DNA from: JAYTXL01 sp043742955
GTDB taxonomy: Bacteria > Verrucomicrobiota > Verrucomicrobiia > Limisphaerales > JAYTXL01
Direction of reading: 5' to 3'
Length of the DNA: 17,534 nt
NCBI GenBank assembly: GCA_043742955.1
Contig: JAYTXL010000018.1
Coordinates: 1 to 17,534, forward strand
The translations under genes were made by a program, and so were the position numbers. The notes under the pieces were generated by a model that did not search any database, had not been told where the DNA came from, and saw nothing but the letters and a program-made list of their open reading frames with translations. Positions 1 through 7,879 of the stretch are shown piece after piece; positions within the stretch are counted from its first letter, which is position 1; each line of letters opens with the position of its first letter.

Positions 1-270
1 GCGAATCATCTTGAGGGCCACGATGCGGTTAAGCTGCCGCTGGCGCGCGCGCCAGATCACGCCCATGCCGCCGGTGCCGATCACCTCGAGCAAGTCATGA
101 CTACCGAACATCCGCGCCGCCGCCGCCGGTGGCTCCACGCTGCTGGAGGGGGGATCGGGCGGACTAAACAACTGCTCCATCACGCAACGCGGACACAAGT
201 TTTCCACGGCCGCAACGCTTAATAGCGTTCCGCAGCGAGGACACTTGGAGGTTGCGGCCAATGTTTGCAT
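1..270 (-). CDS. Serine/threonine protein kinase, N-terminal part (runs off left edge)
   Basis: Only the first 90 residues are inside the window. Residues 10-29 carry two CPRC knuckles (C10/C13 and C26/C29), which look like a small zinc ribbon. A Pro/Ser-rich linker follows. The start of a Hanks-type kinase domain comes next: a glycine-rich loop IGTGGMGVIWRA at 64-75 and the VALK lysine (K87) that would bind ATP phosphates. The ATG at 270 is the only sensible start because an in-frame TAG lies just upstream; no good ribosome site precedes it. The gene lies 95 bp downstream of the sigma-factor gene on the same strand, so co-transcription is likely. Sigma/kinase pairs of this kind are common in Verrucomicrobiota and Planctomycetota. 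Substrate, and any membrane or sensor domain, lie outside the window. Confidence 0.9.
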   Translation of the reverse strand, partial: MQTLAATSKCPRCGTLLSVAAVENLCPRCVMEQLFSPPDPPSSSVEPPAAAARMFGSHDLLEVIGTGGMGVIWRARQRQLNRIVALKMIR

Positions 271-365
271 GGTTGCTAGCTACTGAGGAAAACACGGACG
301 CGGATTACATCCCGGCGCGTTTTTAATTCAAATCACTTTCAATTTGAGATCGAATGCGGGCGGGC

Positions 366-1118
366 TCAACTCAGCGCGGCGAAAAGCTGTCGCAATTCCG
401 CCTCGACTTCGCCGGGATCCCCCACCGTGCCGGCGATCTCCGCGCGCACGAGCTCCCCGTAGCGCTGCCGCAACCGATGCACGGTCACGGCTACAGCGCC
501 CGCGCTCAGCTCCAATCGTGCCGCCGCGTCATCGTATTCGCCCTTGGCTGGCGGCGCGGACAGAAAAGGTTTCAGCGCATCAAACATCGATTGCTTCCCC
601 ACCTCCGTGAACTCCACGCGCAGACGGATGAGTGCCTGGTCCAGAATCGCCGTGGCCCAGCGCCGGTCAAATTCCCTTTCCGAAGGTTCGCTGCCGGCAA
701 GTTCCTGCGCATAACGAGCCTCAGGATTTTCCGCATCGAGTGAGAATACGGTCTCGCCCCCGCCGCGTTTGGCTGCGGAAGCCCGGTCCCGTTCATCCGC
801 GAGAAAATGCTTGAGCGCACCGAGCAGGTAGGAACGAAAGCGGCCCTTCTCGGGCCGGGCGACAGCAAAATCGCCCCGGGCGAGCAAGCGGGAGAAAAAT
901 TCCTGGGTCAGATCCTGGGCATCCTCCGGCGAGCGACCCGCGCGACGGATGTAGGCGTAGAGCGGAAACCAATAGGCGCGGCAGAGGGATTCGAGGGCGT
1001 GGGTGCTACGACTGCCGGTCGCCAAGCCCGCCGCCAGCACAACGCTCCAGCGCGTGGTGACGAACACGTGTCGGTCGGGCGCGGCTTCCGCCTCGGAATG
1101 GTTTTGCCCGGGAATCAT
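366..1118 (-). CDS. ECF-like RNA polymerase sigma factor
   Basis: A protein of 250 residues from the ATG at 1118. It has the layout of an extracytoplasmic-function sigma factor: an N-terminal TTRWSVV motif (about 21-27), sigma region 2 (about 42-107, including EDAQDLTQEFF for core binding and -10 recognition), a charged linker, and region 4 (about 160-228) with a helix-turn-helix in AAARLELSAGAVAVTVHRLR. It would direct RNA polymerase to a dedicated promoter set. A TTG at 1127 could also start the frame, but GGAG at 1128-1131 sits 9 nt before the ATG and favours 1118. No anti-sigma gene is next to it. The following gene is a Ser/Thr kinase, which suggests control by phosphorylation, as proposed for sigma factors of this type. 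That link is inference. Confidence 0.9.
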   Translation of the reverse strand: MIPGQNHSEAEAAPDRHVFVTTRWSVVLAAGLATGSRSTHALESLCRAYWFPLYAYIRRAGRSPEDAQDLTQEFFSRLLARGDFAVARPEKGRFRSYLLGALKHFLADERDRASAAKRGGGETVFSLDAENPEARYAQELAGSEPSEREFDRRWATAILDQALIRLRVEFTEVGKQSMFDALKPFLSAPPAKGEYDDAAARLELSAGAVAVTVHRLRQRYGELVRAEIAGTVGDPGEVEAELRQLFAALS

Positions 1119-1127
1119 GGTATCCAA

Positions 1128-1131
1128 CTCC
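1128..1131 (-). promoter_or_regulatory. Ribosome binding site deciding the sigma-factor start
   Basis: GGAG on the minus strand, 9 nt upstream of the ATG at 1118. It overlaps the region just upstream of the alternative TTG start at 1127 and so supports the ATG. Confidence 0.45.
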
Positions 1132-1295
1132 GGCCGGATGCGGTGCCTCCGAACCCTTCCTCACCGCCAAATTGGGCCGTCGTTCTGGAATTACGCAGTA
1201 CAGCGCAGCAAACCAGGGCCGGATTTGCACCCCGTTTCACCCAGCGGCCAGCCGCCCGCAGACCTGCCCGTCTCAACAATCGCCACACTGCAAAC

Positions 1296-1323
1296 ATCAT
1301 CTTACGGGGTCAAAGTATGTCAA
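1296..1323 (-). promoter_or_regulatory. Possible promoter of the sigma-kinase pair
   Basis: The minus strand shows a perfect TTGACA (1318-1323), a 16-nt spacer, then GATGAT (1296-1301, four of six matches to the -10 consensus). A start near 1290 would leave a leader of roughly 170 nt. The -35 element lies inside GGGGT...ACCCC ends (1306-1327) and next to two GTCAA words exactly 10 bp apart, which could be an operator. This rests on pattern alone. Confidence 0.3.
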
Positions 1324-1379
1324 CCCCATTGGCCGGATCACCAGCCACGATAAACGCAGATCCGCTTCTAAAAGAGGTC

Positions 1380-1432
1380 AAAAAAGAGTCAGTCCTGAAC
1401 ATTGACAAACTGTGTCAATGTTTAGGACTGAC
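1380..1432 (-). terminator. Hairpin with T-tract downstream of gltD
   Basis: Arms at 1388-1407 and 1413-1432 pair over 20 bp with one G-T wobble and a 5-nt loop. On the minus strand the hairpin is followed by TCTTTTTT (1380-1387), as in a rho-independent terminator, and it lies 61 bp past the gltD stop. The stem is unusually long, and each arm contains TTGACA or its complement, so it may also be a dispersed palindromic repeat reused as a terminator. Confidence 0.65.
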
Positions 1433-1492
1433 CCATTTGTGGCCCGTCGTCGTGGACGGCAGAGGATTTGGTTTGGTTCACTTGACCAACTA

Positions 1493-2971
1493 TCAAGGCA
1501 GTTGGGTGCTGCCCATCAGAAAACGGTCGCACTCGCGCGCGGCGCCGCGGCCTTCGTTGAAGGCCCACACCACCAGGCTCTGGCCGCGCCGACAATCACC
1601 GGCCGCGAACACCTTCGGGATGCTGGTCAGGTATTTGCCGTGTTCGGCTTTGATGTTGGTGCGCGGGTCGCGCTCGACGCCGAGGCTTTCGAGGAGCGGT
1701 TGTTCGGGCCCGAGGAAGCCCATTGCCAGCAGGACCAGTTGCGCGGGAACAATGCGATCCGTGCCGGGAACATCGACGGGGATGAACTGGCCTTTCTCGT
1801 TTTTGTCCCACTTGATTTGCACGAGATGAATGGACTTAAGGTTGCCCGCTTCATCAGCGATAAACTTTTTCGCCGTGGTGAGATAGACGCGCGGATCCTC
1901 GCCGAATTTGGCGGCGGCTTCCTCCTGGCCGTAGTCCAGCTTGTAGGTCTTCGGCCATTCGGGCCACGGATTGTCTTTGGCGCGTGCCAAGGGCGGCTTG
2001 GGCAAAATCTCCACCTGAATCAAGCTGCGGCAGCCGTGACGCATGGAAGTGCCCACGCAGTCGGTGCCGGTGTCGCCGCCGCCGATGATGATGACGTCCT
2101 TGTCCTGGGCGCTGATGGGCGGCGCGGATTGATCGAGGAGCGCCTTGGTGTTGCCGTGGAGAAACTCCATCGCGAAATGGATGCCCTTGAGCTGGCGACC
2201 CTCGATGGGCAGGTCGCGCGGCTTGGTGGCCCCGGTGCAGACGACGATGGCGTCGAAGTCATCCATCAATTGTTTCGCGGCGATATCTTTGCCGACCTCG
2301 GTGTGGCAAATGAACTTCACCCCTTCCTGCTCCAGGAGCTGGAGGCGGCGACGCACGACTTTTTCCTTGTCGAGCTTCATGTTGGGGATGCCATACATGA
2401 GCAGCCCGCCGGGGCGATCGGCGCGTTCGAAGACGGTCACGGTGTGGCCGGCGCGGTTGAGCTGGGCGGCGGCGGAGAGGCCGGCGGGGCCGGAGCCAAT
2501 GACGGCTACTTTCTTGCCGGTGCGCTTCTTGGGCGGCTCAGGATTGACCCATCCCTTTTCCCACGCGTGTTCGATGATGGTGCACTCGATGTTCTTGATG
2601 GTGACGGGCGGCGCGTTGATGCCGAGGACGCAGGAGCCTTCGCACGGCGCGGGGCAGACCCGGCCGGTAAACTCGGGGAAATTGTTCGTCTTGTGGAGAC
2701 GATCAAGGGCCTCCTGCCAGAGGCCGCGATAGACGAGGTCATTCCACTCGGGGATGAGATTGTTGATCGGGCAGCCGCTGGCCATGCCGCTGATGAGCTG
2801 GCCGGTATGGCAGAAGGGGATACCGCAATCCATGCAGCGCGCGCCCTGTTCGCGGAGCTTGGCGTCATCCATGTGTTCATGGAATTCGTTCCAGTCGCGG
2901 ATGCGTTGGAGGGCGCTGCGGTCAAGCGGCAGTTCGCGGACGTATTCGAGGAATCCAGTGGGTTTGCCCAT
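1493..2971 (-). CDS. gltD: Glutamate synthase, small (beta) subunit
   Basis: A complete protein of 492 residues, close to the usual GltD length. It transfers electrons from NAD(P)H through FAD and iron-sulfur clusters to the large subunit, which makes glutamate from glutamine and 2-oxoglutarate in the cytoplasm. The N-terminal Fe-S domain has C46, C49, C54 and C67 (CMDCGIPFC...GCPINN) and C106, C110 and C114 (CPAPCEGSC). The FAD-binding loop VIGSGPAG is at 157-164, the NAD(P)H loop IIGGGDTG at about 295-302, and the C-terminal FAD motif AAGDCRRGQS at 456-465. The ATG at 2971 matches the family N-terminus (MGKPTGFLEY). The upstream gltB ends 142 bp away on the same strand, so the two form a gltB-gltD operon, although the gap carries a palindromic repeat. 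No damage to key residues was seen. Confidence 0.98.
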   Translation of the reverse strand: MGKPTGFLEYVRELPLDRSALQRIRDWNEFHEHMDDAKLREQGARCMDCGIPFCHTGQLISGMASGCPINNLIPEWNDLVYRGLWQEALDRLHKTNNFPEFTGRVCPAPCEGSCVLGINAPPVTIKNIECTIIEHAWEKGWVNPEPPKKRTGKKVAVIGSGPAGLSAAAQLNRAGHTVTVFERADRPGGLLMYGIPNMKLDKEKVVRRRLQLLEQEGVKFICHTEVGKDIAAKQLMDDFDAIVVCTGATKPRDLPIEGRQLKGIHFAMEFLHGNTKALLDQSAPPISAQDKDVIIIGGGDTGTDCVGTSMRHGCRSLIQVEILPKPPLARAKDNPWPEWPKTYKLDYGQEEAAAKFGEDPRVYLTTAKKFIADEAGNLKSIHLVQIKWDKNEKGQFIPVDVPGTDRIVPAQLVLLAMGFLGPEQPLLESLGVERDPRTNIKAEHGKYLTSIPKVFAAGDCRRGQSLVVWAFNEGRGAARECDRFLMGSTQLP

Positions 2972-2999
2972 TATTCAATATCCAGGTTGGAACGGGATA

Positions 3000-3076
3000 A
3001 ACGCAGAGGCGCACAGGACGCAGAAGGTTGCGGAGAAAAATTTATTCTCCTAAAAACCTCTGCGGCTCTCTGCGTT
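3000..3076. repeat. Nested imperfect palindrome between gltB and gltD, CGCAGAG type
   Basis: Three nested pairs are visible: AACGCAGAG (3000-3008) with CTCTGCGTT (3068-3076), CGCAGAAGGTT (3019-3029) with AACCTCTGCG (3055-3064), and GGAGAA (3032-3037) with TTCTCC (3045-3050). The left half repeats a roughly 9-nt ACGCAGAGG unit. It resembles dispersed intergenic repeats. Lying inside the operon, its transcript could fold and influence gltD expression or mRNA stability, which is inference. Confidence 0.7.
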
Positions 3077-3113
3077 CCCGGCGTCTCCGAGTTAAAGTTC
3101 ATCATCCAGATCC

Positions 3114-6100
3114 TTACCCGCCGCCCACGCGCGCGGCGTCCTTCGAGTTTTCCTCAAAGGCGCGGGTCATCGCTTCGTCGCCGGTCAAACCATCGGCTTG
3201 CGCCCGCTTCAGCGATTGCAAGACCCGCTTGTAGTCCTTGGGCATGACCTTGACAAATTTCGGGAGGAACTGGTCCCAGTCCGCGAGTATCCGGGAGGCG
3301 CGCGTGCTCTTGGTGTTGATCGCGTGATTCTCAATCATGATCTTGAGGGCCGCGACGTCGTCCGGTTCCAATTTTTCCAGCGCCACCATCTGCCGATTGC
3401 ACTTGGTCGCGAAGTCACCCGCCTCATCGAGAATGTAAGCAACGCCGCCGGACATGCCCGCAGCGAAGTTGCGTCCGGTCGGGCCGAGCACGACCACCGT
3501 GCCGCCAGTCATGTATTCGCAACCGTGATCGCCGACCGCTTCCACGACGGCGTTGACGCCGGAGTTACGGACGCCGAAGCGTTCGCCGGCCATGCCGCGG
3601 ATGTAAGCCTCGCCGCTGGTTGCGCCATAGAGGGCCACGTTGCCGGTGATGATATTTTCCTCCGGCACAAACGTGGAGCCCGCCGGCGGATAGAGAATAA
3701 TTTTCCCGCCGCTCAAGCCTTTGCCCAAATAATCATTGGCATCGCCTTCGAGCGTGAGGGTCATCCCGCGGGGGATGAACGCGCCAAAACTCTGGCCCGC
3801 GCTGCCGTTGAAGGTGATCTGGATGGTGTCCTCGGGGAGCCCGGCCACCCCGTGTCGCCGCGTGATTTCACTGCCGACGATGGTGCCGACGACGCGGTTG
3901 ACGTTGCGGATGGGCAGCGTGGTGCGCACCTTTTGTTTCCGCTCGATGGCCGGTTTGCAAACTTTCATCAACGTCGTCATGTCGAGCGACTTGTCGATGC
4001 CGTGGTCCTGGGCCATCTGGCAATACCGCCCAACCTCGGGGCCGGCCTCCGGCTGGTAGAGAATTGAACTGAAATCGAGGCCCTTGACCTTCCAATGATC
4101 CACGGCCTTGCGGGCTTCGAGGCGGTCGGTGCGGCCCACCATTTCGGGGATCGAGCGGAAGCCGAGCTGCGCCATGAGCTCCCGGACTTCCTGGGCGATG
4201 AAATTCATGAAGTTCACGGCGTGGGCGGGGTCGCCGGTGAAGCGCTTGCGCAATTCCGGATCCTGGGTGGCCACCCCGACCGGGCAGGTATTCAGATGGC
4301 AGACGCGCATCATGATGCAGCCGAGTGAAACGAGGGGGGCGGTGGCAAAGCCGAACTCTTCCGCCCCCAACAACGCGGCGATGACCACATCGCGACCCGT
4401 CTTCAACTGGCCGTCCGTTTCGACCGCGATGCGCGAACGAAGATTGTTGAGCACCAGCGTCTGGTGGGTTTCGGCCAGGCCCAGCTCCCACGGGATGCCC
4501 GCGTGCTTGATCGAGGTTTGCGGGGAGGCGCCGGTGCCGCCGTCGAAACCGCTGATGAGCACCACGTCGGCGTGCGCCTTGGCGACGCCGGCAGCGATCG
4601 TGCCCACGCCCACTTCCGACACGAGCTTCACGCTGATGCGCGCGTGGATGTTCGAGTTCTTGAGGTCGTGAATGAGCTCCGCCAGATCCTCAATGGAATA
4701 AATATCATGATGCGGCGGCGGGGAAATAAGGCCGACCCCGGGCGTTGAATGCCGCACCTTGGCGATCCAGGGATAAACCTTGCTGCCGGGGAGCTGGCCG
4801 CCTTCACCGGGCTTGGCGCCCTGAGCCATCTTGATCTGGAGTTCCTTCGCGTGGATCAGATAGTTGCTGGTCACGCCGAACCGGCCGCTGGCGACCTGCT
4901 TGATCGCGGAATTCTTGGAATCGCCATTCGCCTCGAGGGTATAGCGCGCGGGATCCTCGCCGCCTTCACCGGTGTTCGACTTGGCCCCGAGCCGGTTCAT
5001 GGCGATGGCGAGGGCCTCATGGGCTTCCTGGGAGATGGAGCCGTAGCTCATCGCGCCCGTCTTGAAACGCTTTACGATGGCTTCGATGGACTCGACCTCC
5101 TCGATGGGCACGGGCGCATTGGGTTTAAAATCAAGCAGTCCACGCAGGGTGCACCAGGCCTTGTTCTGTTCATTTACCAGCGCGGAATATTCCTTGAATA
5201 TTTTGTAATTTGCCGTGCGGACCGACTGCTGGAGCTTGTGGACCGTTTGCGGATTAAACAGGTGGTACTCGCCGTCCTGCCGCCACTGATACTGGCCACC
5301 GACATTCAAGGTGTGACCGTTGACCGAGCGGTCGGGAAACGCCTGACGATGGCGCAGTTCCACTTCCTTGGCGATGACGTCCAGGCCGACGCCCTCGACG
5401 CGGGTGGCCGTCCAGGTGAAATATTTGTCCACCACCGCAGTGCTGAGTCCGAGGGCTTCGAAAATTTGTGCACCGCGATAGGATTGGATCGTCGAGATCC
5501 CCATCTTCGAGGCGACCTTCACGACTCCTTTGACGGCGGCCTTGGCGTAATTCTTGCAGGCGGTCTTGTGGTCCACGTTGACCAGCAGGCCCTGACGAAT
5601 CATGTCGTCGAGCGTCTCGAAGGCGAGGTAGGGATTGACGGCGCCGGCACCATACCCGATGAGCAAGGAGAAGTGGTGCACTTCGCGCGGTTCGCCGGAT
5701 TCCAGCACCAGCCCAACGCGGGTGCGCGTGCCTTCGCGGATGAGATGATGGTGTAGTCCGCTGACGGCCAGCAACGCGGGGATGGCCGCGTTTTTGGGGT
5801 CAATGCCACGGTCGGAAAGAATCAGAATATTGAAGCCGTCAATGATGGCCTGGCTCGCCTTCTTGAACAATTCATTAAGCGCCTTTTCCAAACCTTTGGC
5901 GCCCTTCGCGACCGGATAGAGAATCGGCAGGGTGATGGATTTATAGCCCGGCTGGTCGAGATGTTTCAGCCTGGCAAATTCCTCATTCGTCAGGATCGGC
6001 GATTTGAGTTCGATCAGGTGACAGCTCTCGGGAACGGGGTTCAGCAGATTCTTCTCCGAGCCGATGGTCGTTTCGGCGCTGGTGACAATTTCTTCGCGGA

Positions 6101-7721
6101 TACAATCGATCGGCGGATTGGTGACTTGCGCGAACAGCTGCTTGAAGTAGCCGTAGAGCGATTGCGGCTTATCGGAAAGCACCGCGAGCGGAGTGTCGGT
6201 GCCCATCGAGCCAACCGCCTCGACGCCATCGCGCGCCATGGGCACCATCAACAGGCGCAGATCCTCGAAGGTGTAGCCAAAGGCCTGCTGGCGCTGGAGC
6301 ACGGTGTGATGGTCCGGTTCGGGCAGCTGGCCGGGATCGGGCAGTGACCCCAGTTCGATCATGTGCTGATCGAGCCATTGCCGGTACGGGTGCGCCTTCG
6401 CGATGGCACTCTTGATTTCCTCGTCCGCCACGATGCGGCCCAGTGCGGTATCCACGAGGAACATGCGGCCGGGCTGCAGGCGACCCTTTTCCAGAATGTT
6501 TTCCGGCGGAATTTCGAGGACACCGGCTTCGCTGGCCATGATGACGAAGTCGTCCTTGGTGACGTAATAGCGGGTGGGGCGCAGGCCGTTGCGATCCAGC
6601 GTGGCGCCGATGACGATGCCGTCGGTGAAGGCGATGGAGGCCGGGCCGTCCCATGGTTCCATGAGGCAGGAATGATATTCGTAGAACGCCTTCTTCTCAT
6701 CGCTCATGGACTCGTGATTCGTCCAGGGCTCGGGGATCATCATCATCAGGGCGTGCGGCAGGGAGCGCCCGGCCAGCACGAGCAGTTCGAGGCAATTATC
6801 GAACATGGCCGAATCGCTGCCGTGCGGGTCCGTGACCGGGAGAATATTGCCGATATTCTCGCCGAACAGATCTGATTCGAAGAGGGCCTGGCGGGCGTGC
6901 ATCCAGTTGATGTTGCCCCGGAGCGTATTGATCTCGCCGTTATGCGCGATGTAGCGGTAGGGATGCGAGCGGCTCCAGCTCGGAAAGGTATTCGTGCTGA
7001 ACCGCGAATGCACCAGAGCGAGCCCCGATTCCATGGATTCTTTCTTGAGGTCGGGGAAATACTTCCCCACCTGGGCCGTCAGGAGCATGCCCTTATAGAC
7101 GATGGTCTTGTAGGAGAGGCTGCACACGTACCAATAGGCTGCCCCGTCGATGGTGGAGCAGCGGATTTCGTTGTGGGCGCGCTTGCGAATAACGTAAAGC
7201 TTGCGCTCGAACGCGAGGTCGTCGGGGGTCGAGGCCGCGCGTCCGATGAAGGGCTGCCGGACGTAAGGCTCGGAGGCCTTCGCCGTGTCACCCAGGGAAC
7301 GGTTGCTCGTGGGGACCGTGCGCCAGCCGAGAAAGTGCAGGCCTTCCGACTGCACAATCTTCTCGAACGCCTGCTCCAGCTTGCGGCGTTGCTGCGAATT
7401 CGGGGGGAGAAAGATTAGTCCGGTCCCATATTGCCCAAAGCAGGGTAGGGCGATCTTGGCCTTCTCGCAGGCCTCAACGAGAAACCGGTGAGGCATCTGA
7501 ATCAAAATACCGGCGCCGTCACCGGTGTTTTCTTCGCAGCCGCATGCGCCCCGGTGATCGAGATTCTGCAGGATCTCAAGTCCCTGTTCGACGATCGCAT
7601 GCGATTTTTGTCCCTTCAGGTGGGCGACAAAGCCGACGCCGCAGGCGTCATGTTCAAAGGCGGGGTCATAGAGACCCTGTTTGGGGGGGGCGCTGGCCCG
7701 GATCAATTTATCTTCTTTCAT
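3114..7721 (-). CDS. gltB: Glutamate synthase, large (alpha) subunit
   Basis: A protein of 1535 residues from the ATG at 7721, a normal length for bacterial GltB. It hydrolyses glutamine and passes the ammonia through an internal channel to 2-oxoglutarate. The glutaminase domain starts with the nucleophile C27 in EHDACGVGF, so a 26-residue propeptide is expected to be removed. A central domain follows. The synthase domain carries the FMN-site signature GFDGGTGASPQTS (about 1050-1065) and the 3Fe-4S cysteines C1135, C1141 and C1146 (GCIMMRVCHLNTCPVG). The C-terminal beta-helix has GLSGGKIILYPP. A GTG at 7736 would add five residues; the ATG is preferred because it gives MKEDKLI and a normal propeptide, though neither start has a strong ribosome site. 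It is the first gene of the gltB-gltD operon. Confidence 0.98.
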   Translation of the reverse strand: MKEDKLIRASAPPKQGLYDPAFEHDACGVGFVAHLKGQKSHAIVEQGLEILQNLDHRGACGCEENTGDGAGILIQMPHRFLVEACEKAKIALPCFGQYGTGLIFLPPNSQQRRKLEQAFEKIVQSEGLHFLGWRTVPTSNRSLGDTAKASEPYVRQPFIGRAASTPDDLAFERKLYVIRKRAHNEIRCSTIDGAAYWYVCSLSYKTIVYKGMLLTAQVGKYFPDLKKESMESGLALVHSRFSTNTFPSWSRSHPYRYIAHNGEINTLRGNINWMHARQALFESDLFGENIGNILPVTDPHGSDSAMFDNCLELLVLAGRSLPHALMMMIPEPWTNHESMSDEKKAFYEYHSCLMEPWDGPASIAFTDGIVIGATLDRNGLRPTRYYVTKDDFVIMASEAGVLEIPPENILEKGRLQPGRMFLVDTALGRIVADEEIKSAIAKAHPYRQWLDQHMIELGSLPDPGQLPEPDHHTVLQRQQAFGYTFEDLRLLMVPMARDGVEAVGSMGTDTPLAVLSDKPQSLYGYFKQLFAQVTNPPIDCIREEIVTSAETTIGSEKNLLNPVPESCHLIELKSPILTNEEFARLKHLDQPGYKSITLPILYPVAKGAKGLEKALNELFKKASQAIIDGFNILILSDRGIDPKNAAIPALLAVSGLHHHLIREGTRTRVGLVLESGEPREVHHFSLLIGYGAGAVNPYLAFETLDDMIRQGLLVNVDHKTACKNYAKAAVKGVVKVASKMGISTIQSYRGAQIFEALGLSTAVVDKYFTWTATRVEGVGLDVIAKEVELRHRQAFPDRSVNGHTLNVGGQYQWRQDGEYHLFNPQTVHKLQQSVRTANYKIFKEYSALVNEQNKAWCTLRGLLDFKPNAPVPIEEVESIEAIVKRFKTGAMSYGSISQEAHEALAIAMNRLGAKSNTGEGGEDPARYTLEANGDSKNSAIKQVASGRFGVTSNYLIHAKELQIKMAQGAKPGEGGQLPGSKVYPWIAKVRHSTPGVGLISPPPHHDIYSIEDLAELIHDLKNSNIHARISVKLVSEVGVGTIAAGVAKAHADVVLISGFDGGTGASPQTSIKHAGIPWELGLAETHQTLVLNNLRSRIAVETDGQLKTGRDVVIAALLGAEEFGFATAPLVSLGCIMMRVCHLNTCPVGVATQDPELRKRFTGDPAHAVNFMNFIAQEVRELMAQLGFRSIPEMVGRTDRLEARKAVDHWKVKGLDFSSILYQPEAGPEVGRYCQMAQDHGIDKSLDMTTLMKVCKPAIERKQKVRTTLPIRNVNRVVGTIVGSEITRRHGVAGLPEDTIQITFNGSAGQSFGAFIPRGMTLTLEGDANDYLGKGLSGGKIILYPPAGSTFVPEENIITGNVALYGATSGEAYIRGMAGERFGVRNSGVNAVVEAVGDHGCEYMTGGTVVVLGPTGRNFAAGMSGGVAYILDEAGDFATKCNRQMVALEKLEPDDVAALKIMIENHAINTKSTRASRILADWDQFLPKFVKVMPKDYKRVLQSLKRAQADGLTGDEAMTRAFEENSKDAARVGGG

Positions 7722-7879
7722 CGGATAGCAGTCCACTCGTCATTCGGACGGCTGATGAAAGCATCACGCGGATATTTCTGAAACAAATATTTTGTGATTT
7801 TTTCACGCGCGAACCGGCCTTGGCTGCGCCCGACCAGAGAGCCCTTAACCCGGGGGTAATGGCTGCGGTTGAACCGGTG

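Larger units (their letters stand above)
1119..1492. other. Spacer between gltD and the sigma-factor gene, no gene seen
   Basis: These 374 bp hold no convincing coding frame. They contain the possible sigma promoter (1296-1323), the 12-nt word GATAAACGCAGA (1349-1360) that recurs at 2996-3007, and the 20-bp hairpin (1388-1432) after gltD. Confidence 0.6.

Noticed and set aside
1412..3247. A 611-residue plus-strand frame opposite gltD
   Set aside because: It is antisense to a complete, motif-rich GltD. Its composition (Ala, Gly, Asp, Val, Leu) is what the opposite strand of a GC-rich gene gives, and no family is recognised.
3198..6875. Several plus-strand frames of 100-335 residues opposite gltB
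   Set aside because: All are shadows of the intact gltB reading frame in GC-rich DNA.
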